DNA of 64,000 bases from Variovorax sp. OK212 (GCF_900112425.1 NZ_FOLP01000006.1:310001-374000); one strand, 5' to 3'. Positions 1 to 10,533 are shown, counted from the stretch's first letter. Notes: generated by a model not told the origin, from the letters alone. Numbers and translations are program-made.

Positions 1-1
1 G

Positions 2-1381
2 ACCCGCGCCGAGCGTGACACCTTCGGCCCGATCGACGTGCCGGCCGACAAGCTGTGGGGCGCGCAAACGCAGCGCTCGCTGCAGAACTTCGACATCTCC
101 GGCGAACAGCAGCCGCGCGAGATCATCAAGGCCCTGGCCCAGGTCAAGCGTGCTTCGGCCGTGGTGAACCACGCGCTGGGCCTGCAGGATGAGAAGAAGA
201 CCCACGCCATCGTGGCGGCCGCCGACGAAGTCATTGCCGGCAAGCACCCGGGCGAGTTCCCGCTGGTGGTGTGGCAGACCGGCTCGGGCACGCAGACCAA
301 CATGAACGTCAACGAGGTGCTGGCCAACCGCGCGAGCGAAATCCTCGGCGGCGAGCGCGGCGAAGGCCGCCTGGTGCACCCGAACGACGACGTGAACCGC
401 AGCCAGTCGAGCAACGACGTGTTCCCCACCGCCATGCACGTGGCCGCCGTGGAAGCCATCACGCACAAGCTGCTGCCCGCCATCGCCAAGCTGCGCGGCA
501 CGCTCGACCAGAAGGCCAAGGACTTCGCCGACATCGTGAAGATCGGCCGCACCCACCTGCAGGACGCCACGCCCCTCACGCTGGGCCAGGAGTTCTCGGG
601 CTACGTGGCGCAGCTGGCGCATGGCGAGGCGCACGTGCGCGCCGCGCTGCCGCACCTGAGCGAACTGGCGCTGGGCGGCACGGCCGTCGGCACCGGCCTG
701 AACGCACCCAAGGGCTACGCAGAACAAGTGGCCGCCGAACTGGCCAGGCTCACGGGCCTGCCGTTCGTGACCGCGCCGAGCAAGTTCGAAGCCATGGCCA
801 GCGTCGACGCGCTGGTGCACGCCCACGGCGCGCTGAAGACGCTGGCCGCCAGCATGAACAAGATCGCCAATGACGTGCGCTGGCTGGCCAGCGGCCCGCG
901 CAGCGGCATCGGCGAACTGAGCATTCCCGAGAACGAACCCGGCTCGTCGATCATGCCGGGCAAGGTCAACCCGACCCAGAGCGAGGCCGTCACGATGCTG
1001 GCCGCGCAGGTGTTCGGCAACGACGTGGCCATCAACATCGGCGGTGCGTCGGGCAACTTCGAGCTGAACGTGTTCCGCCCGATGGTGGCGCACAACTTCC
1101 TGCAGAGCGTGCGCCTGCTGGCCGACGGCATGGTGAGCTTCAACGACCACTGCGCCGTGGGCATCGAGCCGAACCGCGAACGCATCACCGAGCTGGTGCA
1201 GCGTTCGCTGATGCTGGTGACCGCGCTGAACACGCACATCGGCTACGACAAGTCGGCCTACATCGCCAAGAAGGCGCACAAGGAAGGCACGAGCCTGCGC
1301 GAAGCGGCCATCGCTTCGGGCCACCTGACGGCCGAGCAGTTCGATGCGTGGGTGATTCCCGAGAACATGACCGGCCGCTGA
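2..1381 (+). CDS. fumC: Fumarate hydratase class II (5' end outside window)
   Basis: This is the cytoplasmic, iron-independent fumarase of the TCA cycle, which interconverts fumarate and L-malate. The reading frame is already open at base 2 and its first codons read TRAERDTFGPID, the usual class II N-terminus a few residues after the start, so only a few codons are missing. The superfamily signature GSSIMPGKVNP lies near 945-980, inside the mobile catalytic loop. GTHLQDA-type substrate residues (GRTHLQDATP) lie near 543-575. The visible 459 residues are close to the family length of about 460. A strong terminator follows within 30 bases, so this is the end of its transcript. Confidence 0.97.
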   Translation, partial: TRAERDTFGPIDVPADKLWGAQTQRSLQNFDISGEQQPREIIKALAQVKRASAVVNHALGLQDEKKTHAIVAAADEVIAGKHPGEFPLVVWQTGSGTQTNMNVNEVLANRASEILGGERGEGRLVHPNDDVNRSQSSNDVFPTAMHVAAVEAITHKLLPAIAKLRGTLDQKAKDFADIVKIGRTHLQDATPLTLGQEFSGYVAQLAHGEAHVRAALPHLSELALGGTAVGTGLNAPKGYAEQVAAELARLTGLPFVTAPSKFEAMASVDALVHAHGALKTLAASMNKIANDVRWLASGPRSGIGELSIPENEPGSSIMPGKVNPTQSEAVTMLAAQVFGNDVAINIGGASGNFELNVFRPMVAHNFLQSVRLLADGMVSFNDHCAVGIEPNRERITELVQRSLMLVTALNTHIGYDKSAYIAKKAHKEGTSLREAAIASGHLTAEQFDAWVIPENMTGR

Positions 1382-1406
1382 TCCGGCACACCGGCCAGCC
1401 CCCATG

Positions 1407-1433
1407 AAAAAAGGACCCTCGCGGGTCCTTTTT
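1407..1433. terminator. Bidirectional rho-independent terminator
   Basis: An A-tract leads into AAGGACCC, a TCGC loop, and GGGTCCTT followed by a T-tract. The stem is at 1411-1418 and 1423-1430 and can be extended by A-T pairs. It has a T-run in both orientations and sits between the convergent ends of fumC and the next minus-strand gene, so it can terminate both. Confidence 0.92.
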
Positions 1434-1457
1434 CGTTGGTCGGCGATCGGTGCCGGA

Positions 1458-2075
1458 TCAGTACCCGATGGTGTAGCGCTGGCGCGGGTGCGCCGGCTTT
1501 TCGAGCTCGTCGATGAACGCGATCGCGTAGTCCTCGAAGGTGATCCAGCTGCGGCCTTCGGCGCTCACCAGCAGGTCGTCCTTGCCCAGGCGGAACTTGC
1601 CCGTGCGCTCGCCGTTGACGAACTCGGCGGAAGGCGACAGGAAGGTCCAGTCGAGTTCCTTCTCGTTGCGCAGCGCGTCCAGGAACACGCCGCCGGCCGA
1701 GGCTTCGGCGCGGTAGGCATCGGGGAAGTTCGGCGTGTCGATCACCTTCAGGCCGGGCGCGGCGAACAGGCTGCCGGCGCCGCCGACCACCAGCAGGCGC
1801 TTCACGCCCGCGCGCCTGGCCGGCTCGACGATGGCCGCGGGCGGCACGGTGGCGAAGTGCGCGGCGCTGAACACGGCGTCGTGGCCGGCCAGGGCTTTCT
1901 CGAGCGCGGGGCCGTCGAGCACGTCGAGGTCGACGGCCTTCACGTTGGCGCGGTCCGCCAGCTTGGCGCTGGCCTTGCGGGCGATGGCCGTGACGGTGTG
2001 GCCGCGGCGCAGCGCCTCTTCGAGAAGCTGGCTGCCGGCGCGTCCGGTGGCACCGATGATGGCGATGTGGCTCAT
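1458..2075 (-). CDS. NAD(P)-dependent oxidoreductase, NAD(P)H-binding family
   Basis: This 205-residue Rossmann-fold protein resembles the NmrA/YwnB-type NAD(P)H-binding family. The N-terminal nucleotide-binding motif is GATGRAG (residues 8-14 region), followed by an acidic-strand region and a DLDVLDG segment. It lacks the YxxxK catalytic pair of classical short-chain dehydrogenases, so its substrate cannot be assigned. The ATG at 2075 was chosen because AGGAG lies just upstream and the Rossmann motif follows at once. It is divergently transcribed from a LysR gene across about 120 bases, so that regulator probably controls it. Confidence 0.85.
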   Translation of the reverse strand: MSHIAIIGATGRAGSQLLEEALRRGHTVTAIARKASAKLADRANVKAVDLDVLDGPALEKALAGHDAVFSAAHFATVPPAAIVEPARRAGVKRLLVVGGAGSLFAAPGLKVIDTPNFPDAYRAEASAGGVFLDALRNEKELDWTFLSPSAEFVNGERTGKFRLGKDDLLVSAEGRSWITFEDYAIAFIDELEKPAHPRQRYTIGY

Positions 2076-2144
2076 GAGGGACTCCTGTGAAAAAACGAAA
2101 GGACCGAAGAGATCGGATGCGATGAACCGCATCTTAGGTTTCTG

Positions 2145-2186
2145 ATTTCGAAAGAAATACCTCGATTTGCGCGCTTGTTTATTTCT
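2145..2186. promoter_or_regulatory. Candidate LysR operator between divergent genes
   Basis: ATTTC-GAAA-GAAAT forms a perfect 14-base inverted repeat at 2145-2158. A further TATTTCT at 2180-2186 matches AGAAATA at 2153-2159 in inverted orientation. The elements lie just upstream of the LysR start at 2199 and within the shared promoter region. That fits a LysR primary site plus a secondary half-site. The function is inferred from position and symmetry only. Confidence 0.4.
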
Positions 2187-2198
2187 AAAATCGTTCGA

Positions 2199-3146
2199 AT
2201 GGACCGATTGAATGCAATGCGCGTGTTCGTGAACGTGGTCGATGCGGGCAGCCTTTCGGCCGCGGCCGACAAGCTCGACCTGTCGCGCCCCGTGGTCACG
2301 CGCTACGTGGCCGAGCTGGAGCAATGGACCGGCGCGCGCCTGCTGCACCGCACGACGCGCCGCCTGAGCCTCACAGCCGCCGGCGAGGAACTGTTGCCGC
2401 GCTGCCGCCAGGTGCTGGAACTCACGGGCGACATGCAGGCCGCGGTGCGGCACCCGGCCGAGGCGCCGCGCGGGCAGTTGCGCATCACGGCCAGCACCTC
2501 GTTCGCGCAGGCGCAACTGGCCGATGCGGTGGCCGACTATGTGCGGCTGTATCCGGGCGTGGCGGTCGACCTGGTGCTGCTCGACCGCGCGGTGAACCTG
2601 GTGGACGAGCGCATCGACCTGGCCATTCGCGTGGCCGCCGAGATCGACCCCAACCTGATCGCGCGGCGGCTCACCGACTGCCGTTCGGTCGTGTGCGCCT
2701 CACCGGGCTACCTGAAGGAGCACGGCCAGCCGCTGCGGGTGGAAGAACTGGCGCAGCGCAACTGCCTCACGCATTCGTACTTCGGGCGCAGCCTGTGGAA
2801 CTTCACGCGCAAGGGCACGGGGGAGCCGGCCTCGGTGGCCGTGGGCGGCAACGTCTCGGCCAACGATGCTGCGAGCCTCATGTACCTGGCCCGCGCGGGA
2901 GCCGGCGTTGCGATGCTGCCGACCTACCTGGCGGCACCGCTGCTGCAGGCGGGGGGGCTGGTGCGGCTGTTCGGTGATTTCGAGCCGCAGGTGGTGGGCA
3001 TGTACGCGGTGTATGCCTCGCGCAAGCACATGCCGGCCACGCTGCGCACGATGCTCGACTTTCTGGCTGGGCGCTTCACCGAAGTGCCGGCCTGGGATAT
3101 GACGGGCGTGCCGGGCGTGCCGGGCGTGCCGCGCGCCGTGGGGTAG
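2199..3146 (+). CDS. LysR family transcriptional regulator
   Basis: This 315-residue protein has the standard LysR plan. A winged helix-turn-helix occupies about residues 1-60 (MDRLNAMRVFV, SLSAAADKL, SRPVVTRYVAELE), and a periplasmic-binding-protein-like effector domain follows from about 90. The ATG at 2199 is preferred over an in-frame upstream alternative because MDRLNAM is the conserved LysR start. The effector is unknown. The divergent NAD(P)H-binding gene is the likely target. The C-terminus carries three tandem GVP tripeptides, which are not part of the LysR fold. Confidence 0.93.
   Translation: MDRLNAMRVFVNVVDAGSLSAAADKLDLSRPVVTRYVAELEQWTGARLLHRTTRRLSLTAAGEELLPRCRQVLELTGDMQAAVRHPAEAPRGQLRITASTSFAQAQLADAVADYVRLYPGVAVDLVLLDRAVNLVDERIDLAIRVAAEIDPNLIARRLTDCRSVVCASPGYLKEHGQPLRVEELAQRNCLTHSYFGRSLWNFTRKGTGEPASVAVGGNVSANDAASLMYLARAGAGVAMLPTYLAAPLLQAGGLVRLFGDFEPQVVGMYAVYASRKHMPATLRTMLDFLAGRFTEVPAWDMTGVPGVPGVPRAVG
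3104..3130 (+). repeat. Three tandem 9-base repeats (GGGCGTGCC)
   Basis: Three exact consecutive copies of GGGCGTGCC lie at 3104-3112, 3113-3121 and 3122-3130. They are in frame at the end of the LysR gene and encode GVPGVPGVP. Such a tract can change copy number by slippage without shifting the frame, and it only alters the C-terminal tail. Confidence 0.85.
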
Positions 3147-3165
3147 GGCGCGCGGGCTTTTTCCG

Positions 3166-3801
3166 TCAGTGAGGCGCGCCGCCGTGCGAAGCGTTCGCGG
3201 TCATCAGCTTGTCGGTGTACGCAATGGCGATGGCCGAGAACAGGAAGGTGATGTGGATCACCGTCTGCGCAATCAGCACGCGGTCGGTGTAGTTGTCCGC
3301 GTTGATGAAGGTCTTGAGCAGGTGGATCGAGCTGATGCCGATGATGGCGGTGGCCAGCTTCACCTTGAGCACCGACGCGTTCACGTGGCTCAGCCACTCG
3401 GGCTGGTCGCGGTGGCCTTCCAGGTTCATGCGGCTCACGAAAGTCTCGTAGCCGCCCACGATCACCATGATGAGCAGGTTGGAGATCATCACCACGTCGA
3501 TCAGCGCCAGCACCACCAGCATGATGACCGTCTCGTTCAGCGCGCCGACCGGGGCGGTGGTCTTGTAGCCGATGCTGGTGATGAGCGCCTGCAGGGCGGT
3601 CTGGCTGCCGAACGCGGCCTCCACCAGGTGCAGCAGTTCGACCAAAAAGTGAACCACATACACCGCTTGCGCCACGATCAGGCCCAGGTACAAGGGCAGT
3701 TGCAGCCAGCGGCTCGCAAAGATCAGCTTGGGCAACGGTCCCATGGGCACGGTCCGGCGGATGGGCGGGTTCAGAGGATCGAAAGGATCTGGAGCGGACA
3801 T
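3166..3801 (-). CDS. UPF0114/YqhA family inner-membrane protein (TIGR00645)
   Basis: This 211-residue integral membrane protein has about four hydrophobic segments and matches the YqhA/TIGR00645 family. It shows the family-like stretches LIFASRWLQLPLYLGL, IDVVMISNLLIMVIVGGYE and VLKVKLATAIIGISSIHLL. The biochemical function of the family is unknown. The N-terminus is proline-rich and presumably cytoplasmic. It is convergent with the LysR gene (19 bases apart) and divergent from acs, so it appears to be a single-gene transcript. Confidence 0.88.
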   Translation of the reverse strand: MSAPDPFDPLNPPIRRTVPMGPLPKLIFASRWLQLPLYLGLIVAQAVYVVHFLVELLHLVEAAFGSQTALQALITSIGYKTTAPVGALNETVIMLVVLALIDVVMISNLLIMVIVGGYETFVSRMNLEGHRDQPEWLSHVNASVLKVKLATAIIGISSIHLLKTFINADNYTDRVLIAQTVIHITFLFSAIAIAYTDKLMTANASHGGAPH

Positions 3802-3911
3802 CGGTAGGGTGGTCGTGGAGGACGGAGGATTTTAGGGGTGGCCCCGTGTCGCACTCGTGATAACCCTGCGAACTAACATCGGACCTTCGACCCTCGTCAG
3901 TGACCCGTAAG

Positions 3912-3936
3912 TGCGGCCGCCGACATTACGGCCGCA
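3912..3936 (+). promoter_or_regulatory. Hairpin in the acs 5' leader
   Basis: TGCGGCCG (3912-3919) and CGGCCGCA (3929-3936) form a perfect 8-base GC-rich stem with a 9-base loop. It ends a few bases before the AGGAGA ribosome-binding site of acs. It could be an operator or a translation-modulating hairpin. There is no T-run, so it is not a terminator. The role is inferred. Confidence 0.35.
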
Positions 3937-3957
3937 TCCATCCAGGAGACAAAGAGC

Positions 3958-5955
<1,998 letters not shown>

Positions 5956-6107
5956 GCCCGCAGCCGCTGTAGGACGTGGCCGTTAATGCGGCCATCTGCG
6001 CCGAACCGGCCGCTTCGCTGAGGTAAAACCATCGCATTCACCGTGCGCGGCCATGCGCACGGTCGATTGCGTTTGCGATGTGTTCGATCTTTCCGAAGGA
6101 GGCCTCC

Positions 6108-6608
6108 ATGGGCGTGAGATCCGCTTTTCTTTTCGTCATCGTGCTGCTCATCGCGGCGCTGGCCGCGCTGAACTGGGGCGCGCTGTCGGCGCCGTCCGAG
6201 GTGTGGCTGGGCTTCATGACGGTCACGGCCCCGCTGGGGCTGATGATGCTGGGCCTCACCGTGGTGCTGGCCGCGTTCTTCCTGGTGTACGTGCTGTACC
6301 TGCACAGCTCGGTGCTGATGGACACCAAGCGCCACACGAAGGAAATGCAGGTGCAGCGCGACCTGGCCGACAAGGCCGAGGCCTCGCGCTTCACGGAGTT
6401 GCGCAACTTCCTCGAAGCGCAGGAGAACAAGCACATGGCGCAGAACGCCGATGGCCAGGCGGTGCTGCTGGCGCGGCTCGACCAGCTCGAGACCGCGGTC
6501 CGCCTGCGCTCCGACCAGACCGACAACACCGTGGCCGCGCACATCGGCCAGCTCGAGGACCGCATCGAGCGCCGGCCGCTGCCGGTGGACATCAACCCGC
6601 AGGCGTGA
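6108..6608 (+). CDS. LapA-like (DUF1049-type) membrane protein
   Basis: This 166-residue protein has two hydrophobic helices, at about residues 5-27 and 38-68. A charged, probably coiled-coil cytoplasmic region follows (from HTKEMQVQRDLADK onward). The paired helices and the APLGLMMLGL turn resemble the LapA domain. The start at 6108 is chosen for the strong AAGGAGG seven bases upstream; an in-frame ATG ten codons earlier lacks this. The function is unknown; LapA-domain proteins are often envelope assembly factors. No operon partner is visible. Confidence 0.75.
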   Translation: MGVRSAFLFVIVLLIAALAALNWGALSAPSEVWLGFMTVTAPLGLMMLGLTVVLAAFFLVYVLYLHSSVLMDTKRHTKEMQVQRDLADKAEASRFTELRNFLEAQENKHMAQNADGQAVLLARLDQLETAVRLRSDQTDNTVAAHIGQLEDRIERRPLPVDINPQA

Positions 6609-6653
6609 GGCCCGTACCGGTGGCGCGCGCAAGGCGCACGGCGCCTGGGTTGG

Positions 6654-6968
6654 TTACTTCGTCGACAGCACCCAGGCCGCCAGCTTCTTCGCGTCGGCTT
6701 CGCTGACCTGGTTGTTCGCCGGCATCGGCACCGGTCCCCACACGCCGGAGCCGCCCTTCATGATCTTGCTGGCGAGCTTGTCGGCCGCGCCCTTGTCGTC
6801 CTTGTACTTCGCGGCCACGTCCTTGAACGACGGCCCGAGCACCTTGCGCTCGACCGCGTGACAGCTCATGCAGTTCTTCGACGTCGCCAGCGCCAGGTCG
6901 GCGAAGGCGGGCGCGGCGAGTGCCGCAAGGCCGAGGCCCAGGGCTGCCGTCAACAGGACTCTTTTCAT
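6654..6968 (-). CDS. Small monohaem cytochrome c (class I, c551/c552-like)
   Basis: This 104-residue periplasmic electron carrier has a clear signal peptide (MKRVLLTAALGLGLAALAAPAFA). The haem attachment motif CMSCH is at residues 33-37, and a likely axial methionine (Met82) lies in GPVPMPANN. Size and spacing match class I cytochromes c551/c8. It is a single gene between two unrelated plus-strand genes. Its redox partner cannot be inferred from the neighbourhood. Confidence 0.93.
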   Translation of the reverse strand: MKRVLLTAALGLGLAALAAPAFADLALATSKNCMSCHAVERKVLGPSFKDVAAKYKDDKGAADKLASKIMKGGSGVWGPVPMPANNQVSEADAKKLAAWVLSTK

Positions 6969-7074
6969 GGGGATGTATTTCGTAAGGGCTGAGTTACATT
7001 CGACTCAACGCGATTGTAGGTAGCGCCGTGCACGGCGTACGCATGCGTGCCTTTACAACCCGAAGGGATTCGCA

Positions 7075-7329
7075 ATGTGGTTTCTGGCGTTGGGCCTGCT
7101 TGGACTGGGCCTCAAGTATTTCGAAATAGGCATGGTCGCCGGCTGGAGCTGGTGGATCGTGCTGACCCCGTTCGCCATGGCCGTGGCCTGGTGGGCCTGG
7201 GCCGACTCGTCGGGCTACACCAAGCGCCGGGTCATGGAGCGGGAAGAGCGGCGCAAGCAGGACCGCATCGACCGCCAGAAGACCAACATGGGCATGAAGA
7301 CCAGCAACGGCCAGCGCCCGCGCCGCTGA
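7075..7329 (+). CDS. Small Trp-rich protein (TIGR04438 family)
   Basis: This 84-residue protein has two short hydrophobic helices with several tryptophans (MWFLALGLLGLGLKYFEIG, then GWSWWIVLTPFAMAVAWWAW). A strongly basic tail follows (TKRRVMEREERRKQDRIDR). It matches the small Trp-rich family common in Burkholderiales, for which no function is established. CGAAGGGA upstream of the ATG is a plausible ribosome-binding site. Confidence 0.85.
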   Translation: MWFLALGLLGLGLKYFEIGMVAGWSWWIVLTPFAMAVAWWAWADSSGYTKRRVMEREERRKQDRIDRQKTNMGMKTSNGQRPRR

Positions 7330-7402
7330 ACCGCCTGTTCTTCACCCGCATGGCGCGCCGGTTCCGCAAGGTCCCGGGCGCCTGGCCTGATGCCTCCGCC
7401 GA

Positions 7403-9097
7403 TCAGAACTTGTCGAGCACGGCGCCCGAGCTGGCGCTCGATGCGTTGAACGCGAACTTGGCCTGCACGCCGCGCGTGTAGCGCGGTGCCGGCGCCTTCC
7501 AGCCTTCGCGGCGCTTGGCGATCTCGGCCTCCGGCACGTTCAGCTCCAGCTTCAGGTCGTGCGCGTCGATGGTGATCGAGTCGCCTTCGTTCACGAAGGC
7601 GATCGTGCCGCCGGCCGCAGCTTCTGGCGCCACGTGGCCCACCACCATGCCCCAGGTGCCGCCCGAGAAGCGGCCGTCGGTGATCAGGCCCACGCTTTCT
7701 CCCAGGCCCGCGCCGATCAGCGCACCCGTGGGCGCCAGCATTTCCGGCATGCCCGGGCCGCCCTTGGGGCCCAGGTAGCGCAGCACCATCACGTCGCCGG
7801 CCACGATCTTGCCGGCCAGGATGGCGGCCAGCGCCGACTGCTCGTCGTCGAACACGCGCGCCGGGCCGGTGATGACCGGATTCTTCAGGCCGGTGATCTT
7901 GGCCACGGCGCCTTCGGGCGACAGGTTGCCCTTCAGGATGGCCAAGTGGCCTTCGGCGTACATGGGCTTGTCGATCGGGCGGATCACGTCCTGGTCGGCA
8001 CGCGGCACGTCCGGCACGTCGGCCAGCACTTCGGCGATGGTCTGGCCGCTGATGGTGATGCAGTCGCCGTGCAGCAGGCCGGCCTTCAGCAGCACCTTCA
8101 TCACTTGCGGAATGCCGCCGGCCTGGTGCAGGTCGACCGCCAGGTACTTGCCCGAGGGCTTCAGGTCGCACAGCACCGGCACCTTCTTGCGCATGCGCTC
8201 GAAGTCGTCGATGGTCCATTCGACCTCGGCCGCGTGGGCGATGGCCAGGAAGTGCAGCACCGCGTTGGTCGAGCCGCCCGTGGCCATGATCACGGCCACG
8301 GCGTTCTCGATGGCCTTCTTGGTCACGATGTCGCGCGGCTTCAGGTCCTTCTTGATGGCCTCGATCAGCACCTTGGCCGATTCCTTGGCCGAGTTGGCCT
8401 TCTCGTCGTGCGGGTTGGCCATGGTCGAGGAGTAGGGCAGCGAGATGCCCAGCGCCTCGAACGCGCTGGACATGGTGTTGGCCGTGTACATGCCGCCGCA
8501 CGAGCCGGTGCCGGGAATGGCGCGCTTCTCGATCTCGTGCAGGTCCTCGTCGCTCATGTTGCCGGCGGCGTTCTGGCCCACGGCCTCGAACACGCTCACG
8601 ATGTTCAGGTCCTGGCCCTTGTAGCGGCCCGGCAGGATGGTGCCGCCGTACACGTAGATGGCTGGCACGTTGGCGCGCAGCATGCCCATCAGGCCGCCGG
8701 GCATGTTCTTGTCGCAGCCGCCGACCACCAGCACGCCGTCCATCCACTGGCCGCCCACGCAGGTCTCGATGCAGTCGGAGATCACCTCGCGGCTCACCAG
8801 CGAGTACTTCATGCCTTCGGTGCCCATGGCCATGCCGTCGGAGATGGTGGGGGTGCCGAACACCTGCGCGTTGCCGCCGGCTTCCTCGATGCCCGCGATG
8901 GCCGCGTCGGCCAGCTTCTGCAGGCCCGAGTTGCAGGGCGTGATGGTGCTGTGGCCGTTGGCGACGCCGACCATCGGCTTCTTGAAGTCGCTTTCCTCGT
9001 AGCCCATGGCGTAGAACATGGAGCGGTTGGGCGCGCGGCTCTTGCCTTCGACGATGTTGGCGCTGCGGCGATTGATCTGGATCGGTTTGGTGTCCAT
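7403..9097 (-). CDS. ilvD: Dihydroxy-acid dehydratase, [2Fe-2S] type
   Basis: This enzyme dehydrates 2,3-dihydroxy-isovalerate and 2,3-dihydroxy-methylvalerate in valine, isoleucine and pantothenate synthesis. Its 564 residues match the shorter ilvD class. Three cluster-binding cysteines are visible: Cys55 (TPCN), Cys128 (GGCDKNMPGG) and Cys200 (GSCGGMYTANTM). The third ligand at Cys55 marks the oxygen-tolerant [2Fe-2S] class rather than the E. coli-type [4Fe-4S] enzyme. The gene is divergent from a LysR regulator, with a shared 139-base promoter region. Confidence 0.97.
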   Translation of the reverse strand: MDTKPIQINRRSANIVEGKSRAPNRSMFYAMGYEESDFKKPMVGVANGHSTITPCNSGLQKLADAAIAGIEEAGGNAQVFGTPTISDGMAMGTEGMKYSLVSREVISDCIETCVGGQWMDGVLVVGGCDKNMPGGLMGMLRANVPAIYVYGGTILPGRYKGQDLNIVSVFEAVGQNAAGNMSDEDLHEIEKRAIPGTGSCGGMYTANTMSSAFEALGISLPYSSTMANPHDEKANSAKESAKVLIEAIKKDLKPRDIVTKKAIENAVAVIMATGGSTNAVLHFLAIAHAAEVEWTIDDFERMRKKVPVLCDLKPSGKYLAVDLHQAGGIPQVMKVLLKAGLLHGDCITISGQTIAEVLADVPDVPRADQDVIRPIDKPMYAEGHLAILKGNLSPEGAVAKITGLKNPVITGPARVFDDEQSALAAILAGKIVAGDVMVLRYLGPKGGPGMPEMLAPTGALIGAGLGESVGLITDGRFSGGTWGMVVGHVAPEAAAGGTIAFVNEGDSITIDAHDLKLELNVPEAEIAKRREGWKAPAPRYTRGVQAKFAFNASSASSGAVLDKF

Positions 9098-9173
9098 GGT
9101 GCTTCTTCTGTCGTGGGGTGTGGGGAATCGCGGGAGATCGCGGGCGAACGTGGGCGAACGCGACGGAGGTCAA

Positions 9174-9217
9174 GTATCGGACTTCTGATTGATTGGTTCC
9201 AATCCGATTTTCGATAC
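9174..9217. promoter_or_regulatory. Nested inverted repeats in the ilvD/LysR divergent promoter
   Basis: GATTGG-TT-CCAATC (9191-9204) is a perfect 6-base inverted repeat. It is nested within ATCGGA (9176-9181)/TCCGAT (9203-9208) and GTATCG (9174-9179)/CGATAC (9212-9217). The block ends 20 bases before the LysR start. The symmetry fits a LysR-type operator controlling both genes. The assignment is inferred. Confidence 0.5.
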
Positions 9218-9236
9218 GCATTGATATGCTCGGCAT

Positions 9237-10229
9237 ATGAAAGAAAGCCTGATCGACCTGCGGGCCTGGCGCCAGTTCGTGGCCGTGGCCGAGGAACTGC
9301 ACTTCGGCCGCGCCGCGCTGCGCCTGCACATGACGCAGCCGCCCGTCACGCAGGCCATTGCGCAACTGGAGAAGACGCTGGGCGTGGTGCTGTTCGACCG
9401 CACGCGGCGGCGCGTGGCGCTCACGCCGGCCGGCGAGGCCTTGCTGCCCGACGTGCGCGAACTGCTGGCCCGCGCGCAGGCGCTGCCGGCCAGGGCGCGC
9501 GCGGCGGCGGCGGGGCAGGTGGGGCGCGTGCGCATCGGCTTCGTGTCGACCGTCGGCTTCGAGCAGTTGCCGGCCTGGGTGCGCGAGTTTCGCGTGCTGT
9601 GCCCGGAGGTGGCGCTCGAACTGGTAGAGGCCACGGGCGACGTGCAGCTCGAAGCCTTCGCGCGCGGCGAGATCGACGCCGGCCTGATGCTGCATTCGCC
9701 CGGCGCCGCGCCGCCGGGGCTCGCGCGGCTCGCGGTCTCGCAAGAGCCGCTGGTGCTCGCGCTGCCGGCGCAGCATGCGCTGGCCCGTGCACCCGCGCTG
9801 CTGCTGGCCGACGTGCTGGCCGAGCCGCTGGTGATCTTTCCGCGCCGCATCGTGCCCTCGCTGCACGACGCCATCTTCGACCTGTACCACGCGGCCGGGC
9901 GCACGCCGCAGCTCGGGCAGGAGGCGATCCAGATGCAGACCATCGTCAACCTCGTCTCGGGCGGCATCGGCGTGGCCTGGGTGCCAGAGAGCGTCACGCA
10001 GTTCCGGCGCGCAGGCGTGGTGTACCGCCGCGCCGCGGAGTTCGCGCCGGCCTCGCGGCGCCGCAGTGCGCCGGTGCTGCCGTCCTGCGAGACCAGCCTG
10101 GTGTGGCCCGAGGAGGCGGCCAACCCGGCGCTGGCGCGCTTCGTGGCCTTCGTGCGCGAGCGCGGACAGGAGGGCGGACAGGGGCGCGGACGTGGGGACG
10201 TCAGCGAAGGCAAGACGCCCGCGCATTGA
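9237..10229 (+). CDS. LysR family transcriptional regulator, divergent from ilvD
   Basis: This 330-residue LysR protein has an N-terminal winged helix-turn-helix (FVAVAEELHFGRAAL, TQPPVTQAIAQLEK, GEALLPDV) and a C-terminal effector domain from about residue 90. The HFGRAA element is typical of the CbbR/BenM-like branch. The last 20 or so residues are a low-complexity Gly/Arg tail. Its divergent placement suggests control of ilvD, perhaps by a branched-chain pathway intermediate. That is inference only. Confidence 0.92.
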   Translation: MKESLIDLRAWRQFVAVAEELHFGRAALRLHMTQPPVTQAIAQLEKTLGVVLFDRTRRRVALTPAGEALLPDVRELLARAQALPARARAAAAGQVGRVRIGFVSTVGFEQLPAWVREFRVLCPEVALELVEATGDVQLEAFARGEIDAGLMLHSPGAAPPGLARLAVSQEPLVLALPAQHALARAPALLLADVLAEPLVIFPRRIVPSLHDAIFDLYHAAGRTPQLGQEAIQMQTIVNLVSGGIGVAWVPESVTQFRRAGVVYRRAAEFAPASRRRSAPVLPSCETSLVWPEEAANPALARFVAFVRERGQEGGQGRGRGDVSEGKTPAH

Positions 10230-10263
10230 TCCGGCAAGATGCCTCCCCTGGAGGAAAGCGCGT

Positions 10264-10533
10264 ATGCACACGATCATGGTGATGGGCGGCGGCTTCGTGC
10301 TGCTGGCGGTGTTCCTTCTGGCCGCGCGCCTCAGGGGCGACGGCTCGGCGCTCGCGCTGGCTTCGGCGGCCAAGTGGTTCATTCCGGCGTGGTTCATCGG
10401 CGCGGCCATCAACATGGCGGTGGGCGTGCTCACGGCCGGGTATTCGGTGGCCGACGAGTTGCCGATCTTCCTGCTGATCTTCGCGGTGCCCGCGGTGGTG
10501 GCCAGGCTGCTGTGGTGGAAGTGGGGACGCTAG
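10264..10533 (+). CDS. Small membrane protein, unknown function
   Basis: This 89-residue protein is almost entirely membrane-embedded, with three predicted helices: GGFVLLAVFLLAARL, WFIPAWFIGAAINMAVGVL and LPIFLLIFAVPAVVARLLWW. The start is supported by GGAGGAAAG eight bases upstream. I do not recognise a named family. It lies between a LysR gene and lgt on the same strand, 58 bases before lgt, so it may be co-transcribed with lgt. Confidence 0.78.
   Translation: MHTIMVMGGGFVLLAVFLLAARLRGDGSALALASAAKWFIPAWFIGAAINMAVGVLTAGYSVADELPIFLLIFAVPAVVARLLWWKWGR

Noticed and set aside
5956..6010. GGCCG...CGGCC inverted repeat after acs as a terminator
   Set aside because: The stem is only five bases and no T-run follows.
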